Of a stretch of 64,000 nt of DNA, positions 24,877 to 36,249 are shown piece by piece (the first letter of the stretch is position 1; each line of letters opens with the position of its first letter). The notes below the pieces were generated by a model, which saw only the letters and a list, made by a program, of their open reading frames with translations, did no database searches and was not told the origin of the DNA. The stretch spans positions 95,195,501-95,259,500 of the forward strand of contig JASDFA010000001.1 in assembly GCA_035772735.1 (NCBI GenBank). The letters are read 5' to 3'. A program made the position numbers and the translations under genes. Source of the DNA: Datura wrightii. Its lineage: Eukaryota > Streptophyta > Magnoliopsida > Solanales > Solanaceae.

Positions 24877-27159
24877 TATCACAACCCTAACATAGGTTCG
24901 GATGAAGATACGGGACAAGAAACCCTGAGAGGCTCCAAGTCGACCGATGACATGAACATACATCTAACTCAACATAGATAAGTGGAAGATCATCAAAGAT
25001 AACAAAGTGTAAGTATAAACAATCCTAACATCTGAATATATACATGAACCCACGTTGAATACACACTATGTCTAAAAAGCCTCTAAACTTATGAGTTGAT
25101 GGGACAAAACCCCCCAACTAACTCTCTATAGCCTGAAAACTAAAAATACGACATATAAATGATAAGAAGGGTCCTCGCAAGATATGGACTGACCAACTGA
25201 GGCTAAGGAAAGCTAACTCCGGGAATCTGACTAGCGGCAGGACTAAGCCTGGATTTTGAAGCCTATATCATGAAATGATATAGCATAGAGTTTGCAGTCA
25301 GTACGTGGAATGTACCGAGTATGCAAGGTAAGTAGAACTACTAAGTAAGTAAAATCAACGAACAAGCATAATAAAAAATATAACCAAAATAAGAATCTGA
25401 GAGTAGGATTTGCATGCTATTTTCTGAAATCATGGTTTGAAGATAACTGAACATCATAACTATATCAAATAACCCAAAGCTAAAATCTGATAATCATAAG
25501 TAAAAATAAATATTGGTCAAACCTGCTGAAAACATAATATCATGACTGATATACATGTATAACTGAAATCATTAGAAACAATGGGAGACTCATCATATAA
25601 CCGATATTACCACGATAGAGCTTACGTGGTCTCGACTATCACACGTAAGTGGGCAGAGCCGTCCAAAGCCTTTCAAGAACTAAGGATGCTACCATGATAT
25701 TGATATGAAGCTCAAGGCCCCTCCAGGGGAAAGCTCAAAAGGAGGTTCCAAATAATCTGATCATACCTATGTTGGCGTGTAGTTCAGAGGCATAGGATTG
25801 ACTGGCCCTTTGCCTACTCAGTGCTAGACACTACTCCCAAAAACAAACATATATTCTCCATCATTTTACAATGAAGGTGGCCATCATCTAGTGATGAAGG
25901 TGAATAATAACATACATGCATAATCTGAAACCATAACATGAGGAGCCTTGACTCAAACCATACCACAGCTAAAAATAATGGGAGTCTTGATTTCAAAACC
26001 ATTTGGTAAGCTAATTCATGAAATCATAAAACATACTTGATCATATGGGCTTGCCCAATACTTAAGCATACTTGAAATCAACTTGATTCACTTTGAAAAC
26101 ATGCGTTTGCCCAATACTTAAGCATACTTGAAATCAACTTGATTCACTTTGAAAACATGAACATAAGCATGGGTATTTCAAAATCATACTTTCTTCATAA
26201 ACATCACATCATACTTGAACATATATCTCATGGATCTCAACTTTCATGAACGTTCATGGATGGGCATCATAGTTTAGAAAACTTGAAACATAATTTATAA
26301 TTTAAAATAGTGTCAAATCTACCCGCTAATCATAATTCATAATTTAAAACATACTTAGATCATACCCATGATTAATACTTAGGAAATTCATGTATTGGGT
26401 AGAAACCCCATGGAATCATCAATTAGAACATCATGAATTCTGAGGGAATTGGCATGGGTTTTGATAATTTCACCCATTCATAGCCTTACATACTTTAGAT
26501 GATTTGATTCTACAACTTCCTTGATTGCCTAATGAAGATTTGGGGAAGAACCTTGATGAACTGGGTTGATCACCTCTTTACACCTCTAAACTTGCATTTT
26601 TGAATGTGAATGAGCCTAGAATGAACTTACTGCTTATAAAACTCACTATTTAGAGATTAAAACGACTTAGTTTAGGCCTTAGGAACATAGAAATTATGGA
26701 AAAGCCCTTAACAAACTTGTAGGGAAAAATAGACTGCCAGTCCCAACGAAAGACTAGATGAGTCGTCCCCTTGGCCACGACTCATGGTCTTACATCCGTC
26801 AAGTACACTACCAAAACTCACCTAGGAGTCATCACGGTGGACACCCAGACTCATTGTACACTTAACGAGTCATGGTGATGACCCGGCGCCAACACTGCCA
26901 GCTTCCCTTCTTCCTTTGACCATCCATGACCACGGGTGACCTAACGGATTGTGGGGTTAACCATGACTCATGGTCACACCCATAGTCACCTCAAACTTGA
27001 AAATTTTCAACTAAATTAGAGTCTTCAGCATGAGTCACTTAGCGACTCGTGGTCATCCTAATAGGTCACTAAACGACTCATCCTGTGACCTGGTGTAGAA
27101 AATCCTGTTTTCTTCATCTCAACTCCCGAGTCTGATCTTAGGGTCTCCGTAGAATTACA
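24877..27159 (-). repeat. T6 5' LTR
   Basis: 2,283 bp; ends TGTGATA next to the PBS, where related LTRs end TGACA. The 57-base excess over the other LTR is explained almost entirely by a tandem duplication at 26051-26162. A cluster of ACGAGTCGTGG-like words lies at about 26740-27085. Confidence 0.93.
26051..26162 (-). repeat. 56-bp direct tandem duplication inside T6 5' LTR
   Basis: The segment from ttgcccaata through gaaaacatg is present twice head to tail (26051-26106 and 26107-26162), with essentially no differences. The other LTR has one copy (about 18732-18790). The duplication therefore arose after insertion, recently given the identity. Confidence 0.9.
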
Positions 27160-27390
27160 TTAGTACTCTATTAAGTTTCATGTTAAATTCATGTGTTTCA
27201 ATTTCTGTCATGTTAGTTTATGTATGTGTGGTTCATGAATTTAGTCCAGTCTTTTGTTTCAGTCTAGAGTCAATCACTCCATTAGTTTTCAGCTTTAGAT
27301 GTTTAGTATTTGAGATGAAATTTCTATTCTCTAGCTTTTTCAATATATTCATTCATATTCGAGGGCGAATATTCCCAAGGGGGAAGATGT
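27160..27390 (+). promoter_or_regulatory. T4 3' untranslated end with hairpin and polypurine tract
   Basis: The sequence continues T4 from 17567 after the ttagt duplication. It ends in a 7-bp hairpin ATATTCG/CGAATAT with a 4-nt loop (27355-27372) and the PPT AAGGGGGAAGA (27377-27387), which abuts the 3' LTR. Compared with T7, the second stem pair is T-A instead of C-G, a paired change. Confidence 0.75.
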
Positions 27391-29265
27391 TGTAATACCC
27401 CAAAAATCCCTAAGATTAGACCCGAGGGTTCAAGGGAAGGAAATAGGAAAATGTAGCCTAGGCCATAGGATGAGTCATCTATTAACCCATGGGAGGACTT
27501 CACGAGTCTTTAGGTGACTCATGAAGTGAGGGGACGAGTGGCAATGATTCTTGGTCTAGGGGTGACCACGAGAGGTAGCCACGAGTCGTGAAGTGACTCC
27601 ATGACTCGTGGAGTTAGTCGTGGTCAGGGGTAGGTTTGCATGGTTGATTTTGGGCAGTGTATCTAATGAGTGGGTCACCATGAGTCGTGGTGTCCCTTGT
27701 GGTGACTGGAAGTACTAATTTTACCTGTATTTTAGTGAGGCTATTTTTGTAATTTGTAAGCCCCTAGGTCCTAAACTACATCATTTTAAGCTCAGTTAAA
27801 AGGGTTTTAAGAGTACTTAATTTATCATAATCCTTTCAATTCCATGCATGAAAGATTAGAGTCCCCAATTATGATGCATAATTATGATGCCCAATTTCAA
27901 TTACAAATTTATGATTTCTAATTTTTAAAATTATGATGCCCAATTCTTAAAGTTCATGAAGAGTTGAGATTATGATCTATGTTTTATGTATGATTAAATG
28001 TATATTATGCAAGTACAATTTTGAAGTACCCATTTTTATATCCATGATTGTGACTATCAAGTCTATTTTAAAGCATGTAAGAGTTTGGGCAAGCCCATAT
28101 GATCAAGTATGTTTCATGATTTACTTTAATTTCATGTTATTAGCTTACCACATGGTTTTGGAGTCTAGACTTCTACTTTTCAGCTTGTGGTATGGTTGAG
28201 GAAAGGCTCCTCATGATAATTTTTAAAATTATTCATGTACTATTATGATTCAGCTTTGTTGCAGGACGATGGTTCAGCTTTGTTGAAAAACAATCGAGAG
28301 CATATGCCTATTTTTGGGAGTAGTGTCTAGTAACAAATAGGCGAAGGGTTAAGTCAACCCTGTGTCTCAAAACTACATACCAACGTAGGTATATTCAGAT
28401 TATTTAGGACCTCCCTTATGAGCTTTCCCTGCCCCCGAGGGGCTTTTAGCTTGATATCGATATCATGGTAGTACTTTTAGCCCTAGAAAGGCTTTGGATG
28501 GCTCTGTCCACTTGAGTGTAATAGTGGGGACCATGCAAGCTCTAGCGTGGTAATGTCGGTTATATGATGAGTCTCGTATTGTTCCTCATGATTTCAATTA
28601 TGCATGATCATCAGTCATGATATTATGTTTTCAGCAGGTTTGACTCAATGTTTAATTTTACTTATGATTATCAGTTTCAACTTTGGGACAGTCGAATTAG
28701 TTATGTTACTCAGTCATGTTTAAATTATGTTTTTAGATAATAGCATGCAAGCCTTACTCTCAGAATCTTTTCTTGAAATATTTTTTTATATGCATGATTT
28801 CAGTTTTACTTACATTGCATACTCAGTACATTCCAAGTACTGACCGCATACTCTATGTTATATTGTTTCCTGACAAAAGCTTGAACGTTCAGGTTCAGTC
28901 CCATCGCTAGCTAGATCCACAGAGTTAGCATTTGCCAGCTTGTTGGTGAGTCCTCATCCTTCAAGGACTTTCTTGCCAGTTATTTTTAGTTTCAATTTAT
29001 TGCTGAGTAAGTTGGGGTCTTATCCCATCAACTCATCAGATTTTAGAGGCTTATCAGACATAGTATGTATTCAGCTTCGGATCAGTGTTACATATTTCGT
29101 TGTTCAGATGTTTTTGGAATTTCAGTCTTACGCTATTTCAAATGTTAGATTTATGCATTTATTATGTTGAGCTTTAGTTCTCAGGTTCATGCCATGAGTT
29201 GACTTGGAGGCATTTATAGTTCTAGTTTTTGTGTCTAGATTCGGGCCTATGTTTGGATCATGACA
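27391..29265 (+). repeat. T4 3' LTR
   Basis: 1,875 bp, TGTAATACCCC...CATGACA. It is about 265 bp shorter than the 5' LTR because of a deletion near 27860-27890 (relative to 1716-1985). It shows the uninterrupted T5 target site near 28094-28110. Confidence 0.9.
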
Positions 29266-29270
29266 ATTGT

Positions 29271-29974
29271 TCTACTTCATATTAATGAACTCAGCTGCCT
29301 TTTCCTCTCTCGACTCCCTAGGAAAGATCCTATCCAAGAAAGCAGTCACAAACTCATCCCAACCTACGGGAACCGCTCAAACTCCCCTGTTGTCCTTACA
29401 CTGATGGAACCATATATGAGCAATCCCTTCAGCAGATAGGAGGCTATGTCTGTACTCTCCTCTCCAGTCACCCGCATAATCTGGGTGATCTTTTGCACCT
29501 CCTCAATGAACTTATGTTGATCCTCTATCTGTTGGCCATATATAATCAGTCGAGAGAAATCTATATCATTGATCAACATGGCGGTCCCGCACTCTTTGAC
29601 CAGTGAATCTACCACTCGATTCATAAACTTGCTCATACGAGCCCTCAGATTAGCAACCATCTCCTTTGCATACTTGGACAATCGGGTAAACTCCAAGGCA
29701 TACTCCTACACAGTCATGTTGTTCTACTTCAGATTAACGAACTCAGCTGCCTTTGCCTCTCTCAACTCCATAGGAAAGAACCTATCCAAGAAAGCAGTTA
29801 CAAACTCATCCCAACCCACGGGAACTGCTCTAAATCCCCTGTTGTCCTTCCACTGACGAAACCATATATGAGAAAACCTCTTCAGCTGATAGGAGGCTAT
29901 GTCCACACTCTCCTCTCCAGTTACCCCCATAAATTAGGGTGATCTTTTGCACCTCCTCAGTGAACTCATGTGGG
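29271..29974 (-). repeat. 452-bp tandem duplication in T3 gag (visible parts)
   Basis: 29271-29523 and 29723-29974 align at an offset of 452 bp, at roughly 90 percent identity by eye. The remaining part of the unit, 29524-29722, matches about 1030-1246 on the far side of T4. The gag thus reads A-B-A-B, and T4 landed inside one copy. Confidence 0.85.
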
Positions 29975-30267
29975 TCCTCATCCATCTTCGACCCAAGAAA
30001 CTTAGGTGGGTTCATCTTGTGGAAGTCTCGTACTCTCGTCGTTATCGCATTCCCATTTTGATGAACATGGGCCAGTGCCTACTATTTTTCCTAGGTTGTG
30101 ATGTCCTCAGCCAACATCTGAAATGTCACCCTAAACTCAGCATGAGTGACCTACTCAGGCAAGGGATCCGCTAGAACCGGAGGGGTTAGCTAACGCCCAC
30201 CTCTATTGCCATTGCCATGGCCACTCCTGTTGCTATTTCTCCTTCTATTGACTCAATGTGGAGGCAT
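29271..30267 (-). pseudogene. T3 gag N-terminal half with internal duplication (broken)
   Basis: ATG at 30267 opens MPPH, then a stop, V-N-R-R-R-N and a Gly/Asn/Arg-rich stretch. Capsid follows at 30015-29724 (MNPPKFLGSKMDEDPHEFTE, GVTGEES, WFRQWKDN, FFPMELREAKAAEF). A second, out-of-order copy follows: 29696-29364 encodes the later capsid part (MEFTRLSKYAKEMV) and then runs back into the earlier part (KFIEEVQKITQIMRVTGEES). This results from a 452-bp tandem duplication and cannot make a normal capsid. Gag continues at 1246 after T4. Confidence 0.85.
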
Positions 30268-30460
30268 ATCTTAGAAAACGTGTATAACACGAGTTAGAGG
30301 AATAGAGAGATACTTTTATCACACGACATAGATCATGATAGAAGGAAAATTTTCCTAAATATCTCATAACCTCTTCCCCATAAGTTTGGCGCACTTCACA
30401 CCCGTGAAAGGACTCCACTTAATGCATCTTTCAGACACCCTAGGACACACCTAAACCTTT

Positions 30461-30474
30461 GCTCTGATACCAAG
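30461..30474 (-). promoter_or_regulatory. T3 primer-binding site
   Basis: Minus strand CTTGGTATCAGAGC, a perfect tRNA-iMet type site, two bases inside the 5' LTR end. Confidence 0.92.
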
Positions 30475-30476
30475 TT

Positions 30477-32627
30477 TGTCATGACCTAAGCTAGGACCTC
30501 GGACAGAGACACGGGACCTAGAACCATGAGTGGCCCAAGCTAACCCATGGCATATGCATAGAAACTCAAGAGCATAAACTAAAGAGGAATTCAAAACATA
30601 AGCATGGAAAAGCAAAAATCTACATAACATAAGGCATAAATAAAAGCAACAATATCACAACGCTGAGTCACAAAGCTAGACATACTAACTCTTTTTCTAA
30701 AAGTCTCTACTAATTGATGAGCTGTTGGGATAAGCCCTCAACTAATTCCAAGTATGAAACTAAGAACAAGATATAACACATAAATTGATAGACATCCTCG
30801 GATCATGAGGACTCACCGAAAGCAGGGTGGAGCTGAACTGAGCGGGTGCGAGCTATTGATGATACTGGGATGGATCACCCGTACCTATGTCATGAGACGA
30901 TATGGCATAAAGTATGCGGTCAGTACTTTGAATATACTGAGTATACAAGGTAAATAAAATATGCTAGCAAAATGATAGTCTGAAATCATGAATATAAATC
31001 AAGAAAGTTCATAAAAGTAAGGTATATATCCTAAAAATCATGTATCTGAAATATACATAATCAAAGTCTATTCATCATAAGTTTAACATAATGACCCAAG
31101 GTTTATAAGTAGAAATCATATAGCATACTGTACTGGAAAACATAAGTAAAAACTCAAAACTGATAAATGGATCAAATATGCTTTACGACATAACATCATA
31201 CGTCATGAACATGAGTACCTGAATACATGCGGAACAATGCGAGACTCATCATAACCGACAACCATTATGTATGAATGCATGATGATCCCACGCCTTGCCC
31301 ACATTGAGGAGAGCCATCCTAAACCTAGCCAAGGCAAAGGACGAATGAAGTGTGAGATCACAGGTGTGCCTTGGGGCAGGGGAAGCACTCTCTTGAGCGG
31401 TCCCAATAAGAATATATCCATTAGCGTGTAGTTTAGAGACTGGGGTCCTTGGAATCCCTGGTCTACTCTGTTGTAGATACTACTCCCAAAATATGCATAT
31501 TTCTCATATAATCATATTCTCAAAATATGGGTTAAATCTGCATATTGGGGAGTCTTGACTCCAAATATCTTTATACCAATCTTGTAGGCCTTGGATAAAA
31601 TCATGATAAACATACTTAACTTTGCATGGGCTTTCCCAAGTCATGAAATGATACATACTTGAAATAAGCTTCAAAATTCAATATCATGGAATCACAAGTT
31701 AAGAATTCATAAACATTCATGCATATTAGATAATTCATCATACTTGAAATCATAGACTTATAAGCTTGAATATCAAAAATATTAATAGCGCATAATCTCC
31801 ATAAACTTGAAATAATAAATTAATAAGTAAATTGAAGTTAAATCTACCCTAATATTCATGGAACATCAAACAAAATATGATGATATTATACCCATAGAGG
31901 AAGTATGGAAGATTTCATAAAAATTGGGTAAAAACCCTTGAATTCAATTTGACATTCTTAGTAACTTGAAATCATAGAATTGGGATGAAATTGGGCATGA
32001 GGGTGGACGAATTTCCCCCATTTATAACCCTACATACCTGGTTTTGATGAACTAGCAACCAAATTTGAAGACCCAAAGAGGATTTGAAAGAAACTTGATG
32101 AAGAATTCTTAGGCTTGATCTTTACCAATGTTGGAGTATGACAGGAGTGAGGAATAAAATAAGTAAACCCTCAATTACACCCTTAAGGATCCTCAAAATG
32201 ATGTCACTTAGGGATTATAAGCTTGGGAGATTACAAAATTACCCCTAGAAATCGGGTTAAAATTGGACAACTGGACGTCCCGAAGGTGCCCATGATGGGT
32301 CGTCTCACGCCCGATGGTCCATCAATCTTACCATCACTCCTTAAACTAAGAAGGGTCCTGAATAGCTCTTAACAATGGTAGTTGTTATGGGTCGTCACTC
32401 CATCAACAGTCTTTCAGGTCCTCCATCACTCAGGGACACCGAGGCCAACACGCAACGGTGCATCGTAAGCCTGACGGGCTATCAACCTCACCGTCAAACC
32501 ACGACACCAACGGTGATGGTCCATAACCCACCTAACGGGTTGTTGGTCCCACCTTCACACCTACACCAAACCTAGAATTTCAATTCTTCTTCCTTCAAGA
32601 ACCCATTTTGAAGCTCGAGGTGTTACA
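30477..32627 (-). repeat. T3 5' LTR
   Basis: 2,151 bp; minus strand TGTAACACCTCGAG...GGTCATGACA. It is homologous to, but distinct from, the T2 LTR. Short words around GACGACCC and ACCATC occur in the U3 part (about 32275-32560). No coding content is evident. Confidence 0.88.
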
Positions 32628-32689
32628 CTTGTAAATCCCCGTAGGGTTTGAATATTAATATATACTTATGGTAGCACATAGTTTCTAAG
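32628..32689 (-). repeat. T2 3' LTR, small fragment between T3 and T7
   Basis: Matches 58590-58651 of the T2 5' LTR (cttgtraatcccc...cacatagttt). It continues at 43503. Confidence 0.85.
32685..32689. repeat. Target-site duplication of T7 (ctaag), left copy
   Basis: ctaag at 32685-32689 is repeated at 43498-43502, and the T2 LTR reads on across the junction. Confidence 0.9.
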
Positions 32690-35224
32690 TGTCACACCCC
32701 GCCCTGGGGGGTATGACTAGCACCTGGTGCCCTACTAAGACCTGACCTGCTGGACTGCTACGCCTGGGCGCATCTGGCGCCTGGCTGGCTCTAACTCACA
32801 TTTCTAGAAACAAAGGGCTATATAACGGCTGTAAATACAGCCCCCGGCCCATTGGCCTATAGCCTTCTGTACCTGTACTAACAGCTGACCAGAAACATAG
32901 TCATTCAGGGGAACCTATGCGGGCCGACAAGACCACCATGCTGTCTAGTTATCTGTAACTCAAACATAACATACTGAAAAGCTACGTGACCGGCAAGGTC
33001 ACCACTACTGGAAAACTATGGCCCCACACGGCCATTACAAAAGAAAGAAAGGAGTAAAGGCAACTATAAAACTGCACGGCCTCACACGACCGGCTCATCT
33101 GACCACAGGTAATACATACAGACTGCAAGCCTCTAAGAAGAATAATAGAAATGATCGGGACAGGGCCCCGACCTACCCGTACTGTACAACAAAAGGAACT
33201 GAACTACACCTCTAGAAATTCAGTCTCCGGATGACAGGAGCTGAATATTCGACCGCTGATGGGGATCACGTGGTATCGCCTGCGCGTCTATGGGTACCTG
33301 CAGGCAAGTAATGCAGCGCCCCACTGGGCGTCAGTACCGCTGGTACTGAGTATGTAAAGCAAACTGAATACAGCTGAATACAAGTAATATAACTAAAAAT
33401 TTGGAATAGCAGGAGATAACTGAATCTGTAAGAACTGAAGGGATATCTGAAATCAATAACATAACTGTCAAAACTGAAATAAGAAAGAGTAGATTAACTG
33501 TCTGATGGTATAGATCGTACATGTTCTTAATCATACTGAAGGGAGTAGGAATCATACCTGGAGACGTATCATTCTACTACTAATCTGCTCATATCTACTG
33601 TAATATAACATAACATACATAACGTAACATGGCATACACAACCTTACCCGACCCCCATAAGCCGGGAGGTACAATCAACACAGAAAATATACCCCTACCC
33701 CGGTCATCCCATCTCCTATACTGGCTATAAGCATCCTGCCGGTCCCCTGGGTATGCACTTGGGATCGCTGAGCCCTTGACTATAACTGCATCTGAGTCCG
33801 GAGGACTCCTGAATCTGCACCCGGGCGTATCCACTCGACTGGGGTGTGTAAGGGCCGATCAAGGCACAAATATGGGGAAAAACTGGCATCCCATCTTCGT
33901 CCCCTGGCGGGACGGCATGCCACTCCGTAGAGTGATATATCCTCGTCCTCTGGTGGACGAGTCGATACAGCTATTAACCCTAGGGCGGTCATGGATGCTA
34001 GGTAATCCAACCCCAAACAATACAACGGTCTCAACTGGTAATACTGTATGGGTATCTCACATGCTGAGGCTAATAGGGGTAAAGTATCATATATATTAAA
34101 TGCTGGGCTAATGATAGTAATCTGTACGTATTTAATACGTGCTGGGGCAAGTAAATATGTATAAATATGAATATAGTCTCCTGCCAGGCTGTACTGAGCA
34201 AATGCTATATACGATAATGCTTCTGCTGAAAACTCTACTGTTTGCTAAGTTTCTGTATACACTATATGCTGGACTAGTGATAGAAATATGTACACACTTG
34301 ATACATGCTGAGGCTGGAAGTACTATATATATATGTACGAATATAGTCTTTCTGCTGAACTATGCTGTATACTGATTTTCTATAGTAACCTGATTTACTA
34401 TTCCTGACATGCTTTCTGAACTTCATTTTAGCCTGCTATTCTATTTCTGAAGTGCTTTACGGATACTGTACTACTCCGCGGGGTTTCAGCTGAACACAAC
34501 AATATCTTAACATGGCATATTACATCACACACTGAATATACTGGGCAATCTCTAACGCTTGCGTTAGAACCTATATCATACTGATAGGTTTCATACACAT
34601 TACAACCCAAGGTTTCTCACATCGTACCAACATTCATAATAACGCAACATTTGACTTCTGAACATTCTACTGGTCCGTAATTTGTTACACTACACTGATA
34701 TTACTTAACTTGCCAAAGGAAACTAACTTTACATACCTTCTCTTTGAATTATTCTTCCGTCGAACGAGGCTCGGCCGGTACTTCAACTATTTTCTCCCAA
34801 CTGCATTCATAAATACGTCAATTAATACTAAGTGCAGCTTTATTGTAAAGAACGACGTTACTTTCGATATAGTTTATAGCCTAAACTTAGGCTTATCGAA
34901 AGACGGTCGAAAACTCGCTATTTTTCAGCGGCCCAGAAGGGAGAAGTATTCACTTCTCAGCTAGGAACACATAGACATTAATTTAGAGCAATTCTACTTA
35001 CTTTAGTTCAGTGGCTCGCCGATTCGTCGGCCGTATTTCGCGAAACTAATTCCGTAGAAATGCTCTCTGCTGCTAAATACTCGGGTATCTGGGATTAATT
35101 TGAGTTTGGGCAGCGTTTGGCAGCGTAATCGGACGAAAATATTTAATTTTCTTCGTCTTCCTCGGCTTCACTGCGTTTCTATGGAAATTTATAAGTGTAA
35201 TATGATTTTAAACCGAAGTGGGGG

Positions 35225-35232
35225 CTTATATA
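35225..35232 (-). promoter_or_regulatory. TATA box in T7 3' LTR
   Basis: Minus strand TATATAAG, followed by GCCCCCAC. Conserved at 43262-43269 in the promoter-bearing LTR. Confidence 0.55.
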
Positions 35233-35253
35233 CTTGGGGATGAACCTGGGCAA

Positions 35254-35338
35254 CGTGTCACGGAGCCATCGCGGAGGCCTCACCTCCGTGACACGCTGCC
35301 ATCGTGGAGGGGCTCTGCCTCGGCTCCTCCCGCGATGG
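35254..35338. repeat. Nested inverted repeats in T7 U3
   Basis: CGTGTCACGGAG (35254-35265) is inverted perfectly at 35284-35295. CCATCGCGGAGG (35266-35277) is inverted with one extra base at 35327-35338, and a further direct variant sits at 35298-35310. GC-rich, immediately upstream in sense of the TATA box. The same block is in the other LTR at about 43291-43375. Confidence 0.8.
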
Positions 35339-35460
35339 TTTCGACGGGTTTCTTGTCCGATCTTTTCCCGGACCTTTCCCTAGCACGTATGGCCTTCAAA
35401 TATACTTAACCAACGTGCAAATAGGTCATCTAAGTGCCGGGAATTCTACGGGGTGTAACA

Positions 35461-35495
35461 TTCTCCTTCCCTTAAGAACATTCGTCCTCGAATGT
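35461..35495 (-). promoter_or_regulatory. T7 polypurine tract with adjacent hairpin
   Basis: Minus strand TAAGGGAAGGAGAA abuts the 3' LTR. Upstream is the 18-base palindrome ACATTCGAGGACGAATGT (35478-35495): a perfect 7-bp stem with loop AGGA. Confidence 0.82.
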
Positions 35496-35727
35496 ACACT
35501 GTTATCTAAAGGACTGCTTACTTTACTTTCTAGAAAAATTTCGGCAGAGTTTCCTCTATAATATGGACTATCGCAAAAACCTGAAATGCAGAAAAGTCCA
35601 ACACAGGCACTGCATATAATATCCTAAGATCCACTGAACAACTAAATATCACTTCTTTCTTTATCATTTACAACATACAACCATAAGGTACTGTATAGAT
35701 AATGATACGGACATACCTGTCATCTGA

Positions 35728-36126
35728 CTAGGCCTGAAATAGGTGAGGGTATCTGCTTTTCATATCTTCTTCAGCCTCCCACGTCATTTCCTCCCAATTT
35801 CTGTTACGCCACAATACTTTGACAGATGCAACATCTTTAGTTCTTAGCCTGCGAACCTGTCTGTCTAAAATAGCTACGGGAACCTCTTCATATGCTAACT
35901 CTCCTGTGACCTGGACATTCTGAACTGGAACTACTGTAGAAGGGTCCCCTACGAACTTCCTTAACATAGAAACATGGAATACTGGGTGAACCGACGCTAA
36001 CTCTGGAGGCAAGTTCAACTCGTATGCCACGCGGCCTATTCTTCGCCGAATCTGATACGGCCCAATGAATCTTGGGTTAAGCTTGCCCTTCTTGCCAAAC
36101 CTCATTACCCCTTTCATCGGGGACAC
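35728..36126 (-). pseudogene. T7 integrase C-terminus and chromodomain-like tail (open block)
   Basis: 132-residue open block. SPMKGVMRFGKKGKLNPRFI begins the GPY/F-type C-terminal integrase domain (GPYQI present). Next come PVFHVSMLRKFVGDPSTVV and the tail LAYEEVPVAILDRQVRR, with KVLWRNRNWEEMTWEAEEDM before YPHLFQA. The aromatic and acidic pattern of the tail is that of the chromodomain-like module of Tekay/Del integrases, thought to steer insertion to heterochromatin. It is cut off from the integrase core by a TAG at 36250. Confidence 0.88.
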
Positions 36127-36249
36127 TTTTAGATATACCCAATCGTTTATCGAAAATTCTAGATTTCTGCGCCGCCTATCTGCGTATGACTTATGGCGGC
36201 TCTGAGCGGTCAGTAAACATTCTCGGATAAGCTTTATCTTTTCCTCGGA

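Larger units (their letters stand above)
17568..27159 (-). mobile_element. T6: family B Ty3/gypsy retrotransposon, full-length, pseudogenised
   Basis: Minus-strand element with 3' LTR 17568-19793, PPT from 19794, gag-pol 20039-24666, PBS 24861-24874 and 5' LTR 24877-27159. It is bounded by perfect ttagt duplications. It lies in the 3' untranslated part of T4, between the pol stop and the PPT. Confidence 0.95.
1247..29265 (+). mobile_element. T4: family B Ty3/gypsy retrotransposon, complete ends, split by T5 and T6
   Basis: This is a plus-strand element with 5' LTR 1247-2205 plus 11516-12696, PBS at 12700, gag-pol 12907-17546, a 3' untranslated part (17547-17567 joined to 27160-27390) and 3' LTR 27391-29265. 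Flanking 5-bp repeats gttgt (1242-1246) and attgt (29266-29270) differ at one base and mark insertion into the gag of T3. The T3 gag reads on across the insertion, and the duplicated gag copy at 29713-29732 shows the undisturbed sequence. T5 is inserted in the 5' LTR and T6 just before the PPT. Confidence 0.9.
1..32627 (-). mobile_element. T3: family B Ty3/gypsy (Tekay/Del type) retrotransposon, left part outside window, interrupted by T4
   Basis: The element reads on the minus strand. Its 5' LTR is at 30477-32627, followed by a perfect tRNA-iMet PBS at 30461-30474, then gag (30267 down to 29271, continuing at 1246 after the T4 insertion) and the protease region running off the window start. 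Pol and the 3' LTR must lie left of the window. It sits inside the 3' LTR of T2: the sequence resuming at 32628 matches the T2 5' LTR from about 58590. The right target duplication would be cttgt (32628-32632), but its partner is outside the window. Confidence 0.85.
32690..35460 (-). repeat. T7 3' LTR
   Basis: 2,771 bp; minus strand TGTTACACCCCGTAG...GGGGTGTGACA. In sense order it has a GC-rich inverted-repeat block (35338-35254), a TATA box (35232-35225), then about 2.5 kb with no conserved gene. Confidence 0.96.

Noticed and set aside
29364..29696. Possible novel gag variant with reordered capsid parts
   Set aside because: Explained by the 452-bp tandem duplication in T3 gag, with stops before and after it.
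33776..34099. 107-codon plus-strand open frame in the T7 3' LTR
   Set aside because: Antisense to the element, shorter and altered in the 5' LTR, no recognisable motif.
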